This document shows positions 24,682 through 32,181 of a stretch of 64,000 nucleotides of DNA, piece after piece. Made by a program: the position numbers and the translations under genes. The DNA is from Pseudomonas viridiflava (GTDB taxonomy: Bacteria > Pseudomonadota > Gammaproteobacteria > Pseudomonadales > Pseudomonadaceae): positions 531,866 to 595,865 of the forward strand of contig NZ_UTIQ01000199.1 of the NCBI RefSeq assembly GCF_900582625.1, written 5' to 3'. The notes under the pieces are model-generated. The model made no database searches, was not told where the DNA came from, and was given only the letters and a program-made list of their open reading frames with translations. Every line of letters begins with the position of its first letter. Position 1 is the first letter of the stretch.

Positions 24682-25455
24682 ATGATCAGACCCTTGCCGC
24701 AGTTGCTGGAAGAAATCGACGCCGCTGCGTGGCGCGTGAGCACCAGTGCCACCGACTACCCGGCCGACTGGCAAATCGCGCCCCATTGCCACAACAAGCA
24801 CCAACTGATTTACGCCATCCAAGGCGTGATGGTGGTGCATGCGGCGATGCACCAATGGACCGTGCCGCCGAGTCGCGGCATCTGGATGCCCTGCGGCCAC
24901 GAGCACGCCATCCGCTGCATCGGCCCGCTGAAAATGCGCAGCGTGTTCGTGCACCCTGACGACTCGCTAGACCTGCCCACCGAGACCCGCGCCGTGAGCA
25001 TTTCACCGCTGCTGAGCGAACTGATCCAGACCTCCATCGGCATTGCCGAGCCGTACGCCAACAACTCGCGGGAAGCGCGGGTGATGAACCTGATTCTCGA
25101 CGAGCTGAAAATTCTGCCCACCCTGCCCCTGCACCTGCCGCAACCGACCGACCCGCGTCTTGGCGTCATCTGCCAGACCCTGCAAGAAAACCCCGGCCAC
25201 ACCGCCACCCTCGCCGACTGGAGCGCGCGTCTGCACCTGGACGAAAAAACCATCCAGCGGTTATTCCAGAAAAGCACCGGCATGACCTTCGGCCAATGGC
25301 GCCAACAAGCGCGGCTGATGCAAGCGCTGGAACGCATCGCCGTGGGCGAAAAAATCATCGAAGTGGCGGGTGCGCTGGGTTATGAGAGCCCAAGCGCGTT
25401 TGCGACCATGTTTAAAAAGCAGTTTGGGGTTACGCCGAGTCAGTTTTTTAAGTAA
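24682..25455 (+). CDS. AraC-family transcriptional regulator (NimR-like)
   Basis: A 257-residue regulator: an N-terminal cupin domain (IAPHCHNKHQLIYAIQGVMVV, PSRGIWMPCGHEHAI) and two C-terminal helix-turn-helix motifs (TATLADWSARLHLDEKTIQRLFQK and IIEVAGALGYESPSAFATMFKKQFGVTPSQFF). It most likely controls the divergent MFS exporter, as NimR does for NimT in E. coli, and perhaps itself. Confidence 0.9.
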   Translation: MIRPLPQLLEEIDAAAWRVSTSATDYPADWQIAPHCHNKHQLIYAIQGVMVVHAAMHQWTVPPSRGIWMPCGHEHAIRCIGPLKMRSVFVHPDDSLDLPTETRAVSISPLLSELIQTSIGIAEPYANNSREARVMNLILDELKILPTLPLHLPQPTDPRLGVICQTLQENPGHTATLADWSARLHLDEKTIQRLFQKSTGMTFGQWRQQARLMQALERIAVGEKIIEVAGALGYESPSAFATMFKKQFGVTPSQFFK

Positions 25456-25772
25456 TGCGTGGACGGCGGTTGTGTGTGGGCGCTGAGGCGAAGGGCCAGG
25501 AACCGCGCTTGTGGCCAGTTACGATGGTCGCCGCAGCATTCTGGATCCCCGCGTGCGCGAGGATGACGGTGTGGTCTTGGCGACTAGTTTCCTCTTTTAA
25601 AGGCCAGGTTATGTCTTCGAACGTAGCCCAAACCTCCGTCATCCTCGCGAACGCGGGGATCCAGAATCTCGGCCAGTAACGAAGCTCGCCAAACGAAACT
25701 GGATCCCGAAAAATTCCAATCCACACGCGCAAAAAAGGGGACCTAAGCCCCCCTCGCCCATGCCCGCTCGCC
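25456..25772. repeat. Intergenic region with inverted REP pair
   Basis: A 317-bp gap between convergent genes. It contains CTGGATCCCCGCG-GCGCGAGGATGACGG at about 25541-25569 and its inverse CCGTCATCCTCGCG-ACGCGGGGATCCAG at about 25636-25664, i.e. a head-to-head REP pair of the family at 4663. GGCCAGT-AC occurs just outside each arm in direct orientation. A terminator for the minus-strand gene follows at 25731-25755. No coding sequence is supported. Confidence 0.75.
25731..25755 (-). terminator. Rho-independent terminator of the T6SS minus arm
   Basis: Read on the minus strand the sequence is GGGGGGCTTAGGTCCCC followed by six T residues, located 17 nt past the stop of the small zinc-finger membrane protein. 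It is a short GC stem with a U-run and plausibly ends the long tssA-to-25773 transcription unit. Confidence 0.6.
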
Positions 25773-26150
25773 TCAACAATTAATCCCGGTCCGCTTACTC
25801 CCGCGATACGTAATGTACGTAATCAGCAAAAACAAAACCGCCATGGTGCTGGTCACGTAGTCAATCCGGCCGCGGGCAAAAAAGAAGTAGCCAGACATCG
25901 ACACCATCGCCCCGCTCAGCAACAACCAAACCAACACCCCGCTCGCCAACTGGTTGGTTTTGTACTGGCCGATGCCGTAGATGCGTTTGCCGCGTTCGTT
26001 CATTTCGGTGACTTCCGCCACCTCCACTTCGCACGCTGGCGAGCACGCCAAGCCTTTCGGCAGTACCACGGCGCACGCGCGGCACACGCCCTTGCTACAG
26101 CCTCGGCAGAGGCCCACGCCCGGTGCGCCCGGGTGTTCAAAACATTCCAT
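25773..26150 (-). CDS. Small membrane protein with N-terminal B-box-like zinc finger
   Basis: A 125-residue protein. C3, H6, C15, C18, C23 and C26 form a B-box-like zinc-binding pattern (CFEH...LCRGCSKGVCRACA), with further cysteines at 37 and 41. Two membrane helices follow at about 70-90 and 96-114. AGAGGA lies 6 nt before the ATG. It is the last gene of the T6SS minus arm, 17 nt after the HEAT-repeat gene. Function is unknown; it could be a membrane partner of the effector cassette or an unrelated passenger. Confidence 0.7.
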   Translation of the reverse strand: MECFEHPGAPGVGLCRGCSKGVCRACAVVLPKGLACSPACEVEVAEVTEMNERGKRIYGIGQYKTNQLASGVLVWLLLSGAMVSMSGYFFFARGRIDYVTSTMAVLFLLITYITYRGSKRTGINC

Positions 26151-26166
26151 GTGAAATCCTCTGAGG

Positions 26167-27405
26167 TCAGGCGCCTAACGCGCGACGCTGTCGACGCGCT
26201 GGAGCGGTAATGGGAAAAATCGCCAGGGTCGGCACATAGCGCGCCAGCAAGCCCGCCGCCATGTGCCGCTGGCGTTGGTTGCCGCTGCTCAATACGCGCC
26301 GGCACGCTGCTTCGCTAAAGGGTTCGCCAAGCACATAGGGCGTGCCGTTCGGCAGCGCGCCAGCGTTTTGTTGCAGCCAGGCATTGATCAGCCCGGCATC
26401 AGGCCAGGGCAGATTTTCGTCAGGGTCCAAGGCGACGTTCGGGTCGTTGGGGTCGTCGTTCGGGCCAGCGTCGTAGTCAGGCGAATGGCGCAGTTCCAAA
26501 TCTAGCTCGGCAAGGTCGGCACCGGTGATCTGGCTGAACGCTTCGCCGGCCGCTCGCGCCATGGGCACGTCGTGCATCTGCTGCACCAGCCAGGGCAGCG
26601 CCACTGGGTCGCCAAACAGGCCGGTGGCTTTGATGGCGATGCGGCGCTGCGCCGGGTTCTGGGTCATGCGCCGAATCCAGGCCATGCTGGTTTCCCGCGC
26701 CTGCCAGGCCAGCACCACATGCAAGGCGCGCTCCTGGTAGCGGCCGGGCTGTTCGGCGAATTGTTGAAGAATCGGCAGCGCTTCCTCATCGCCCATTTGC
26801 GCGGTGGCCCAGTTGCTCCAGAAGCGCACCGCGTCATCCGCATGCACACGGTGCAGGCGAATCGGCTGCATCAGGTCGCGGCGCCGCAACTCCCCGGCTG
26901 TGCGCGCGGCGGCGGCCAATACGCTGGGGTCGCTGTTGCCCAGCGCAGACAGCAACGCCGCTCCGGGGTCGTGGCGATGCAAGCCACACGCGGCCAGACC
27001 CAAGCGCCGGAACAGCGGCTCGGGCGAGGTCAGCAGGCGCTCTACCCACGGTTGAATCGCCGGCCACTCCAGCCAGCCGAGCGCGGCGGCAAAGTAACGC
27101 TCGCCCTCCTCGCTGGTGCGAATGTGCTCGCCCAGCGTTTTCAACGCCGCGCTGTTGTTCATCTGAAACGCCAACACCGTGGCCGCGAACACCTCGCCGT
27201 TGGCGTTGGGGTTGAGTTGTTCGAGCAGCACGTTCAGGCCCTTGAGGCCGGCGATCTGCAAACCATCAAGGTGCGCTTCGATGCGGTTGTCGAGCGTGGC
27301 CAGGTGCGTGAGGTCGTAGTTCGGCGCGCCCACGGCGTGGTCGCGCAGCATGGCGAGGAAGCTGGCTTCTTCGGCGTGTTGGTCGAGGATTATGGCAACG
27401 GACAT
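26167..27405 (-). CDS. HEAT-like repeat protein, TIGR02270-like (PA0101-type)
   Basis: A 412-residue alpha-helical protein. Repeated helices such as RRLGLAACGLHRHDPGAALLSAL, SVLAAAARTAGELRRRDLMQPI and RRIAIKATGLFGDPVALPWLVQQM suggest a HEAT-type solenoid. I believe it corresponds to the TIGR02270 family, and to PA0101 by position beside the Tse7 cassette. The start MSVAIILDQHAEE at 27405 follows the upstream stop (27407) by one base. It has no signal peptide. A scaffold or accessory role for loading the PAAR effector is inference only. Confidence 0.75.
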   Translation of the reverse strand: MSVAIILDQHAEEASFLAMLRDHAVGAPNYDLTHLATLDNRIEAHLDGLQIAGLKGLNVLLEQLNPNANGEVFAATVLAFQMNNSAALKTLGEHIRTSEEGERYFAAALGWLEWPAIQPWVERLLTSPEPLFRRLGLAACGLHRHDPGAALLSALGNSDPSVLAAAARTAGELRRRDLMQPIRLHRVHADDAVRFWSNWATAQMGDEEALPILQQFAEQPGRYQERALHVVLAWQARETSMAWIRRMTQNPAQRRIAIKATGLFGDPVALPWLVQQMHDVPMARAAGEAFSQITGADLAELDLELRHSPDYDAGPNDDPNDPNVALDPDENLPWPDAGLINAWLQQNAGALPNGTPYVLGEPFSEAACRRVLSSGNQRQRHMAAGLLARYVPTLAIFPITAPARRQRRALGA

Positions 27406-27406
27406 G

Positions 27407-28312
27407 TTAGGGGGTGATCTCGTGCCAGAGCTGACCATCGTCGGTCCAGCACACGTTTTTCGGGCCGCTGGAGAGCAACACGCCATCGGCCGCATGCAGG
27501 TGGCGGCAGGTGGGCTGGGGCGCGATTTTCATATCGACCGGTTGCAGGTCGTCATTGCTATCGAGCCGGAACAAGCCACTTTCACTGGCCACATAGAGCG
27601 TGTCGTTGAACCACTCCAGGCTCCAGAAATCATCGGTGGAAACATCGTGTTTGATCACGTCCCAGTGCGCGCCGTTGCTGCGCAGCAAGGTGCCTAACTG
27701 GCCGCAGGCGAACACCAGGTCTTCGCGCACCACCTTCACGCCATGCAGCACCACGTTGGTTGGCGAGTCGAGCTCCAGCCAGGCACCTTGTTGACGATGC
27801 CAGATTTCGCCGTTGAATCCGACGGCGTAAATGCTGGCTTCGCTCAGGCCATCTACGGCGTTGAAACCACACAGTTCAATAACGCCACGAGCCAGCACGG
27901 TGCCTTGGTCTTGGTGGGTCCAGTTGTCCACGCCTTCGCGGCGGTAAACCTGGCGACCCATGCCCACGGCATAGGGCACGCCGGCAATCAATTTCAAATC
28001 ACGCATCGGGCCGCGTCGTTCCGGGCCTTCCAGACTTGAGTCGACGTGTTCTTCGGCGTTGCCGGCGCGGGTTCCGACAGAGACGATTCCATCCGGCCCC
28101 ATGGCGATCACGGAGGGCTCGCCCAACGGCGTAAAGCACACCCGCGTGGCGTGCCATTCCAGCCCGAACGCGTTCCATCCAGCATCCGGCGTCCACTTCA
28201 TCAGTTTGGATGCGGTAGAGCCGTGGTCCTTTAGCTCATCGATCTGTGCCGGCACGCGGAACACATTCCGAGCCTGCACGAACCCTGCGAAAAACGAAAA
28301 AGGCGAAGGCAT
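27407..28312 (-). CDS. Probable immunity protein for the PAAR-GHH nuclease (Tsi7-like)
   Basis: A 301-residue cytoplasmic protein with repeated short beta motifs (GPDGIVSVGTR, YAVGMGRQVYRREG, IYAVGFNGEIWHRQQG, FACGQLGTLLRSNG, LYVASESGLFRLD), which look like the blades of a small beta-propeller. It follows the toxin gene by 24 bp, as tsi7 (PA0100) follows tse7 (PA0099) in P. aeruginosa. The immunity role is inferred from position and gene order; no signal peptide fits neutralisation of a cytoplasmic DNase. Confidence 0.75.
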   Translation of the reverse strand: MPSPFSFFAGFVQARNVFRVPAQIDELKDHGSTASKLMKWTPDAGWNAFGLEWHATRVCFTPLGEPSVIAMGPDGIVSVGTRAGNAEEHVDSSLEGPERRGPMRDLKLIAGVPYAVGMGRQVYRREGVDNWTHQDQGTVLARGVIELCGFNAVDGLSEASIYAVGFNGEIWHRQQGAWLELDSPTNVVLHGVKVVREDLVFACGQLGTLLRSNGAHWDVIKHDVSTDDFWSLEWFNDTLYVASESGLFRLDSNDDLQPVDMKIAPQPTCRHLHAADGVLLSSGPKNVCWTDDGQLWHEITP

Positions 28313-28336
28313 AAACGAACTCTCTGAAACGTTGAA

Positions 28337-29506
28337 TTAGAAACTGCCGCCGGCAGCGGCTACGCCACTTTTAGCCGAAATAGCGCTGTCCACGGCCGCC
28401 TGTTGCTGGGCGGTCAGATCGCCGGCAGAGCGCGTGGCCGATCCGGGGTCGCTGCGCACAGGCGTGGAGTCGCTCATTCCACATTTGTTTTTGTGGTAGT
28501 CGTCCAACTGGTTGCTGACGCACTGTGAGTTGCAATGGGGAAAGGCGGTTTTATGCGCCAGCGCGCCAGCTTCGCGGGCATCTTTGTAGGTCCACTTCGC
28601 CAGCGCTGGGGCGCGTTTGTCGGAGCCTTTTATTTTCGGACCGCAATCGGCCCAGCTACCGACGGTCGGGCCGTTGTTGTGGGAAGCCTCCATCTGCCCC
28701 TGCACGGCGTGCAGCACACCGTGGGTGCCGTCGGCACGCGACTGGGAGGCGCATACACAGGGCGCATGGTGTTGGCTGTATTTTTCGAACCCAGGCAGCG
28801 CCGAGCCCCGTTCCCCTGTTTTGGAAAAGCAGTGCACTTCGATCAAATGGTGGCCGGTGGTTTCCGGTGCACAGCAGAAGGTTTTGTCATCTTTTTTCGG
28901 TTTCAGCACGCAGGCTTTTGCGTCTCGGCAGGCTTTGTCGCAGTCCAGGCCGTCGTCCACCGAACCGCCGCCGGCAGTGGCGCGTTTGGGCCGCACGGTG
29001 GCCTTTTTGCAGTTGTCTTCGGCGGCTTTTTCTTCGTCCTTGCACACCTGGCCTTGGGTGGCATTGAAGGCCATGGTGTCGGCGTGCATCCAGGGCGGCG
29101 TATTGCCGGGCAGCGAGGCGTGATTGTGGGTGGTGAGGTCCATGTGCCGTACCACGTTCAAGCCTTCGAACTTAACGTCCATGGACCACGAGGTGAAGTA
29201 CACCTTGCCTTTGTTCTTGCTGGTGATGATGCCTTTCTTAGGCGCGCAGCCAGCTTCGTCGCCGTAGCTGGTTTTGAAGTAGCTCTTGTCTTTGAGCATC
29301 ACTTCCTTGCCGGTGATTTTTACCGTCCGCGTGCCGTTTGTGGTGTCCGACGACAGCCCCGTATTCGGATAAGGAATGGGCACGCCCATTGGCGTAGGCG
29401 GCGCCTGGGGCGGCGTAAAGCACACGTCGGGAAAGCACGCCACGGTCTTGCCGCTGGCCGACTTGCAGGAGACTTCACGGTTGTTGGCAAAAACCTGGTT
29501 GGCCAT
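28337..29506 (-). CDS. tse7: PAAR-like (DUF4150) T6SS effector with GHH-type HNH/EndoVII nuclease domain (Tse7-like)
   Basis: A 389-residue toxin. Residues 1-140 are a DUF4150 PAAR-like cone (MANQVFANNREV, PPQAPPTPMGVPIPYPNTG, KGKVYFTSWSMDVKFEG) that should cap the VgrG tip. After a Lys/Ala linker, the toxic domain has the signature GHH at 218-220 (TTGHHLIEVHCF) plus SQHHAPC at 245-250 and H262/H266, as expected for the Tox-GHH2 branch of the HNH/EndoVII fold. Sixteen or so cysteines in 150-345 are unusual. The ATG overlaps the stop of the preceding gene. The predicted action is DNA cleavage in a competitor's cytoplasm. Confidence 0.85.
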   Translation of the reverse strand: MANQVFANNREVSCKSASGKTVACFPDVCFTPPQAPPTPMGVPIPYPNTGLSSDTTNGTRTVKITGKEVMLKDKSYFKTSYGDEAGCAPKKGIITSKNKGKVYFTSWSMDVKFEGLNVVRHMDLTTHNHASLPGNTPPWMHADTMAFNATQGQVCKDEEKAAEDNCKKATVRPKRATAGGGSVDDGLDCDKACRDAKACVLKPKKDDKTFCCAPETTGHHLIEVHCFSKTGERGSALPGFEKYSQHHAPCVCASQSRADGTHGVLHAVQGQMEASHNNGPTVGSWADCGPKIKGSDKRAPALAKWTYKDAREAGALAHKTAFPHCNSQCVSNQLDDYHKNKCGMSDSTPVRSDPGSATRSAGDLTAQQQAAVDSAISAKSGVAAAGGSF

Positions 29507-30543
29507 CAGGCGGCACTCACGGTCTGGTAACTGAGCAGCGCCACGGCGCGCTCGCCGGCATCGTTGCCCAGGTGGCAGAAAATATTCGGTCCATCGCCAT
29601 AAGCTTTGCGACTGGCCATCAAGGCCACCGCGAGCATGGCCGGCCCGATCGCCGCCCCGCATTCGCCAATGCAGTCCGAAGGGTGGTACAGATTGAAGCG
29701 TTCTTTAACCACACGCATGGTCCGGCTCAGGGCCAACGATGCTTCCTTGAAGTAATACTGCTCGCCGGAAATATCCGTCAGGCGATAGTCCATCTCATGC
29801 AGCTGACATTGCGCCTCGCCTACCGCCATGCGAATAGCCTGAGCAAGCCCGTCGGCGCGCAGCGGAATGTCTTCGGCTTCGACCGTCGCCTTCTCCAGCC
29901 CAAAGCCCAACCCCACACAGAGCAACTGCGGTTGTTCGCTGCGCACCGGTTGGGTCAGCACCACCGCCGCAGCCGCCTCGCCGGGAATAAAGCCGTTGCT
30001 GTTCAGGCTGGTCAGCAAGCGCTGACGCCGCTCGTAGCCAGCCAGGGTTTTAGCGCTCAAAAACGAGTCGACGCCGACCACCAATACATAACGGTGACCG
30101 CCTTGGGCGAGAAGCTTTCTGGCGTTGAGCAGACCGACCGCTCCGCTGACCCGGCCGCGAGCTATAACGCTGGAGCTCGGGTGGAAGCGCACGCCCAGTT
30201 CGGCTTCGATGGCCTGCAGCAACGACTGGTCGAGGCCCGTCTGCCGTCCCGGACGCTCCGGTTCAGCGACACCCAGAAGCAACGGCGTCTGCTCGGGGTT
30301 CAGGTTGCTTACGCTGGCCATGGCTTCGGCAATCGCTTTGGCGGCCATGTGAATCAACTTCTCCCGGCCTCGCCATGGTGCTTCCAGCTCCACGGTTGCG
30401 GCCATCTGCCATTGGCCATGCATGTCGACGAAACCACTTTCCTGAAAATTATCCAGCGCGCAGCGAATGGCCGCGCAACTGGACGGCACGTCGTTACCTA
30501 CGGCCGTCACCATGCCGGCGCCGGCGATGCAAAAGGCCGACAT
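29506..30543 (-). CDS. Beta-ketoacyl-synthase-fold pseudoenzyme of the Tse7 cassette (PA0098-like)
   Basis: A 345-residue thiolase-fold protein (FCIAGAGMVTAVGND, ARKLLAQGGHRYVLVVGVDSFLS, GFIPGEAAAAVVL). The catalytic residues of ketosynthases are absent: the nucleophile motif CASGA aligns with RVSGA (R131), the first His motif aligns with TDISG (about 256-260), and GHLLGAAG aligns with IGECGAAIG (about 292-300). It is therefore probably non-enzymatic, perhaps a chaperone or adaptor that helps place the PAAR effector. It overlaps tse7 (ATGA) and the DUF2169 gene (TGATG). Confidence 0.8.
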   Translation of the reverse strand: MSAFCIAGAGMVTAVGNDVPSSCAAIRCALDNFQESGFVDMHGQWQMAATVELEAPWRGREKLIHMAAKAIAEAMASVSNLNPEQTPLLLGVAEPERPGRQTGLDQSLLQAIEAELGVRFHPSSSVIARGRVSGAVGLLNARKLLAQGGHRYVLVVGVDSFLSAKTLAGYERRQRLLTSLNSNGFIPGEAAAAVVLTQPVRSEQPQLLCVGLGFGLEKATVEAEDIPLRADGLAQAIRMAVGEAQCQLHEMDYRLTDISGEQYYFKEASLALSRTMRVVKERFNLYHPSDCIGECGAAIGPAMLAVALMASRKAYGDGPNIFCHLGNDAGERAVALLSYQTVSAA

Positions 30544-31655
30544 CAGGGCAACTCCTCAAACAGTTTCTTGCCGCGTTGCAGAGCGGCCAACGAGGTGAAA
30601 TGGGTTTTGCCCAGTTCACGCGCACGCCACCACCCGCGCGTCATTTCGCCCACCAGCACCTCAGCGATTTCAAACATGTTCTTCTTCAGCGCCCTGCTCA
30701 CCCGCCACGTCACCTCCACCACCCCCGCATCGGTATCAATCACCAACGTATCAATCACCGCCTGCACCGTCTCATGCCCGCCTTTCTTCAAAAAAAACGT
30801 CACCGGGACCTGCATGCTCGGCACTTTGAAGCCGGCGCGTTCCTGGCGGGTGAGGCACAGCAGCAGCACGTCTTCGCCGCCTTTGAGGTGCTCGGTTTGC
30901 TGGTCCGGCGGCGCGGCCTGGTAGTAGCGGTTGTCGAAGTCCGGCGGCAGGAAGGGAAAGTGATCGGCCAGCCAGGCGTCGTCGTAGGTGCCGGCGTAGC
31001 CGATGCGCGGCGGCCAGCTGCGGCCGATGGGCCCGAGCGCCATGGGGGTGAAGTCGCCGTGGGGGCTGTCGACCGGTTGGCCGAGCATTTCCGTGGTGGG
31101 CATCGGCATGCCGACGATGTCCGCCGTGCTGGTGCCTTTGGGAAACCAGCCACGGCCACAGGTGTTGGCCGGGTAGCTGTCGCGCAGTTCGGGGTTGTCC
31201 GCCACCGGCACGCTGCCGCCAAAGGCGTGGGCGTAGTCGATGGCTTGTTCGGTAAAGGGTTGCGCCACGCCGGCACCGGCGCCGATCAGGCCGGGTTGCC
31301 ATTGGCGTGGGCCGTACACGGTGAAGGCTTTGCTCACGCGGCCAACACGAATGCCGGCGGTCAACTGGCTCACCGGGCGGCCTTCGGGGGCATAGGCTTT
31401 GCCGTGAACCAGCACGTCGCAGAAGGGTTTGATCGGGGCGAAGTCCATTTCCCGCAGCGGCGCGGACAAGCCCGGCTCGCCTGCGTATTCGTCGGCCATC
31501 AGCAGCGGACGTTGCACCGCCGCCAACGTCGCTTCGCGGCCGTCGAGGGGCAAGGTGAAGGTGCCTTTGGCGATCACCACCAGCGACTCACGTCCGTCCG
31601 GGGCCAGGCCTTGGGTGTAGGCAGCAACCAGACCGGTCGCGTTAAGCAGTTCCAT
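30543..31655 (-). CDS. DUF2169-family T6SS effector adaptor/chaperone (PA0097-like)
   Basis: A 370-residue protein with DUF2169 hallmarks: an N-terminal LVVIAKGTFTL, ALLMADEYAGEPGLSAPLREMDFAPIKPFCDVLVHGKAY-type segment (about 45-90), a VTGP-like core and C-terminal LCLTRQERAGFKVP. DUF2169 proteins are adaptors needed to load PAAR or DUF4150 effectors on VgrG in other T6SSs. Placement between the spike gene and the DUF4150 toxin supports this job. It is translationally coupled to the next gene by a one-base overlap. Confidence 0.85.
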   Translation of the reverse strand: MELLNATGLVAAYTQGLAPDGRESLVVIAKGTFTLPLDGREATLAAVQRPLLMADEYAGEPGLSAPLREMDFAPIKPFCDVLVHGKAYAPEGRPVSQLTAGIRVGRVSKAFTVYGPRQWQPGLIGAGAGVAQPFTEQAIDYAHAFGGSVPVADNPELRDSYPANTCGRGWFPKGTSTADIVGMPMPTTEMLGQPVDSPHGDFTPMALGPIGRSWPPRIGYAGTYDDAWLADHFPFLPPDFDNRYYQAAPPDQQTEHLKGGEDVLLLCLTRQERAGFKVPSMQVPVTFFLKKGGHETVQAVIDTLVIDTDAGVVEVTWRVSRALKKNMFEIAEVLVGEMTRGWWRARELGKTHFTSLAALQRGKKLFEELP

Positions 31656-31678
31656 GAAGGGCTTCTTGCTTCAGTGAA

Positions 31679-32134
31679 TCAGTTGATTTGCACCGAACCG
31701 CCTTTGATGCGGTTCACGCCCGTGGAGCGGCTGGACAGATACGTGCCGCGCACGATCACTTTGCCTTCGCGGGTCAGGGTGATGCTGGCTTTGCCGCAGC
31801 GCAGCACGATTTCCTTCTCGGCGGAAAACTCCAGGCGTTCACCGTCCAGGTGCGCCACGGCTACCGGTTTTTCCACCGGCGCCAGGCGCTGAATACGGCC
31901 GATCACCAGCGGCTGGCTGGGGTCGCCGCCGACAAACATCAGCGCCACCTGGGTGCCGATATCCTCGCGGCTCAGCTGCGTGGTAGTGGTGGCGGCAATG
32001 CCGGTTTCCGAAGGGCAACCGGGAAACGCCACCACCGGCGAGGCGGCTTGCGGCACGTCGAGCAATATGCCGATCACCACGCCATCCAGTCGGGTGGCAG
32101 CGGCGCTTGCCGGGGTGAAGTGCTGAACACTCAT
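31679..32134 (-). CDS. DUF6484-like spike-associated protein (PA0096-like)
   Basis: A 151-residue protein. Its first half has an OB-fold/gp5-like pattern (GVVIGILLDVPQAASPVVAFPG, QVALMFVGGDPSQPLVIGRIQRL) and its second half a beta-rich strip (ERLEFSAEKEIVLRCGKASITLTREGKVIVRGTYLSSRS) that resembles VgrG and PAAR-adjacent beta-prism repeats. It lies 48 bp downstream of vgrG, in the place of PA0096. A role in connecting VgrG to the effector is inferred. Confidence 0.75.
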   Translation of the reverse strand: MSVQHFTPASAAATRLDGVVIGILLDVPQAASPVVAFPGCPSETGIAATTTTQLSREDIGTQVALMFVGGDPSQPLVIGRIQRLAPVEKPVAVAHLDGERLEFSAEKEIVLRCGKASITLTREGKVIVRGTYLSSRSTGVNRIKGGSVQIN

Positions 32135-32181
32135 GCTGGTTTCTCTTCCGTTGGGCGGCCGGGGTTAGCGGCCGCTGCTAA

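Noticed and set aside
29506..30543. Annotation as a fatty-acid ketosynthase
   Set aside because: All three catalytic positions are substituted and the context is a T6SS effector cassette.
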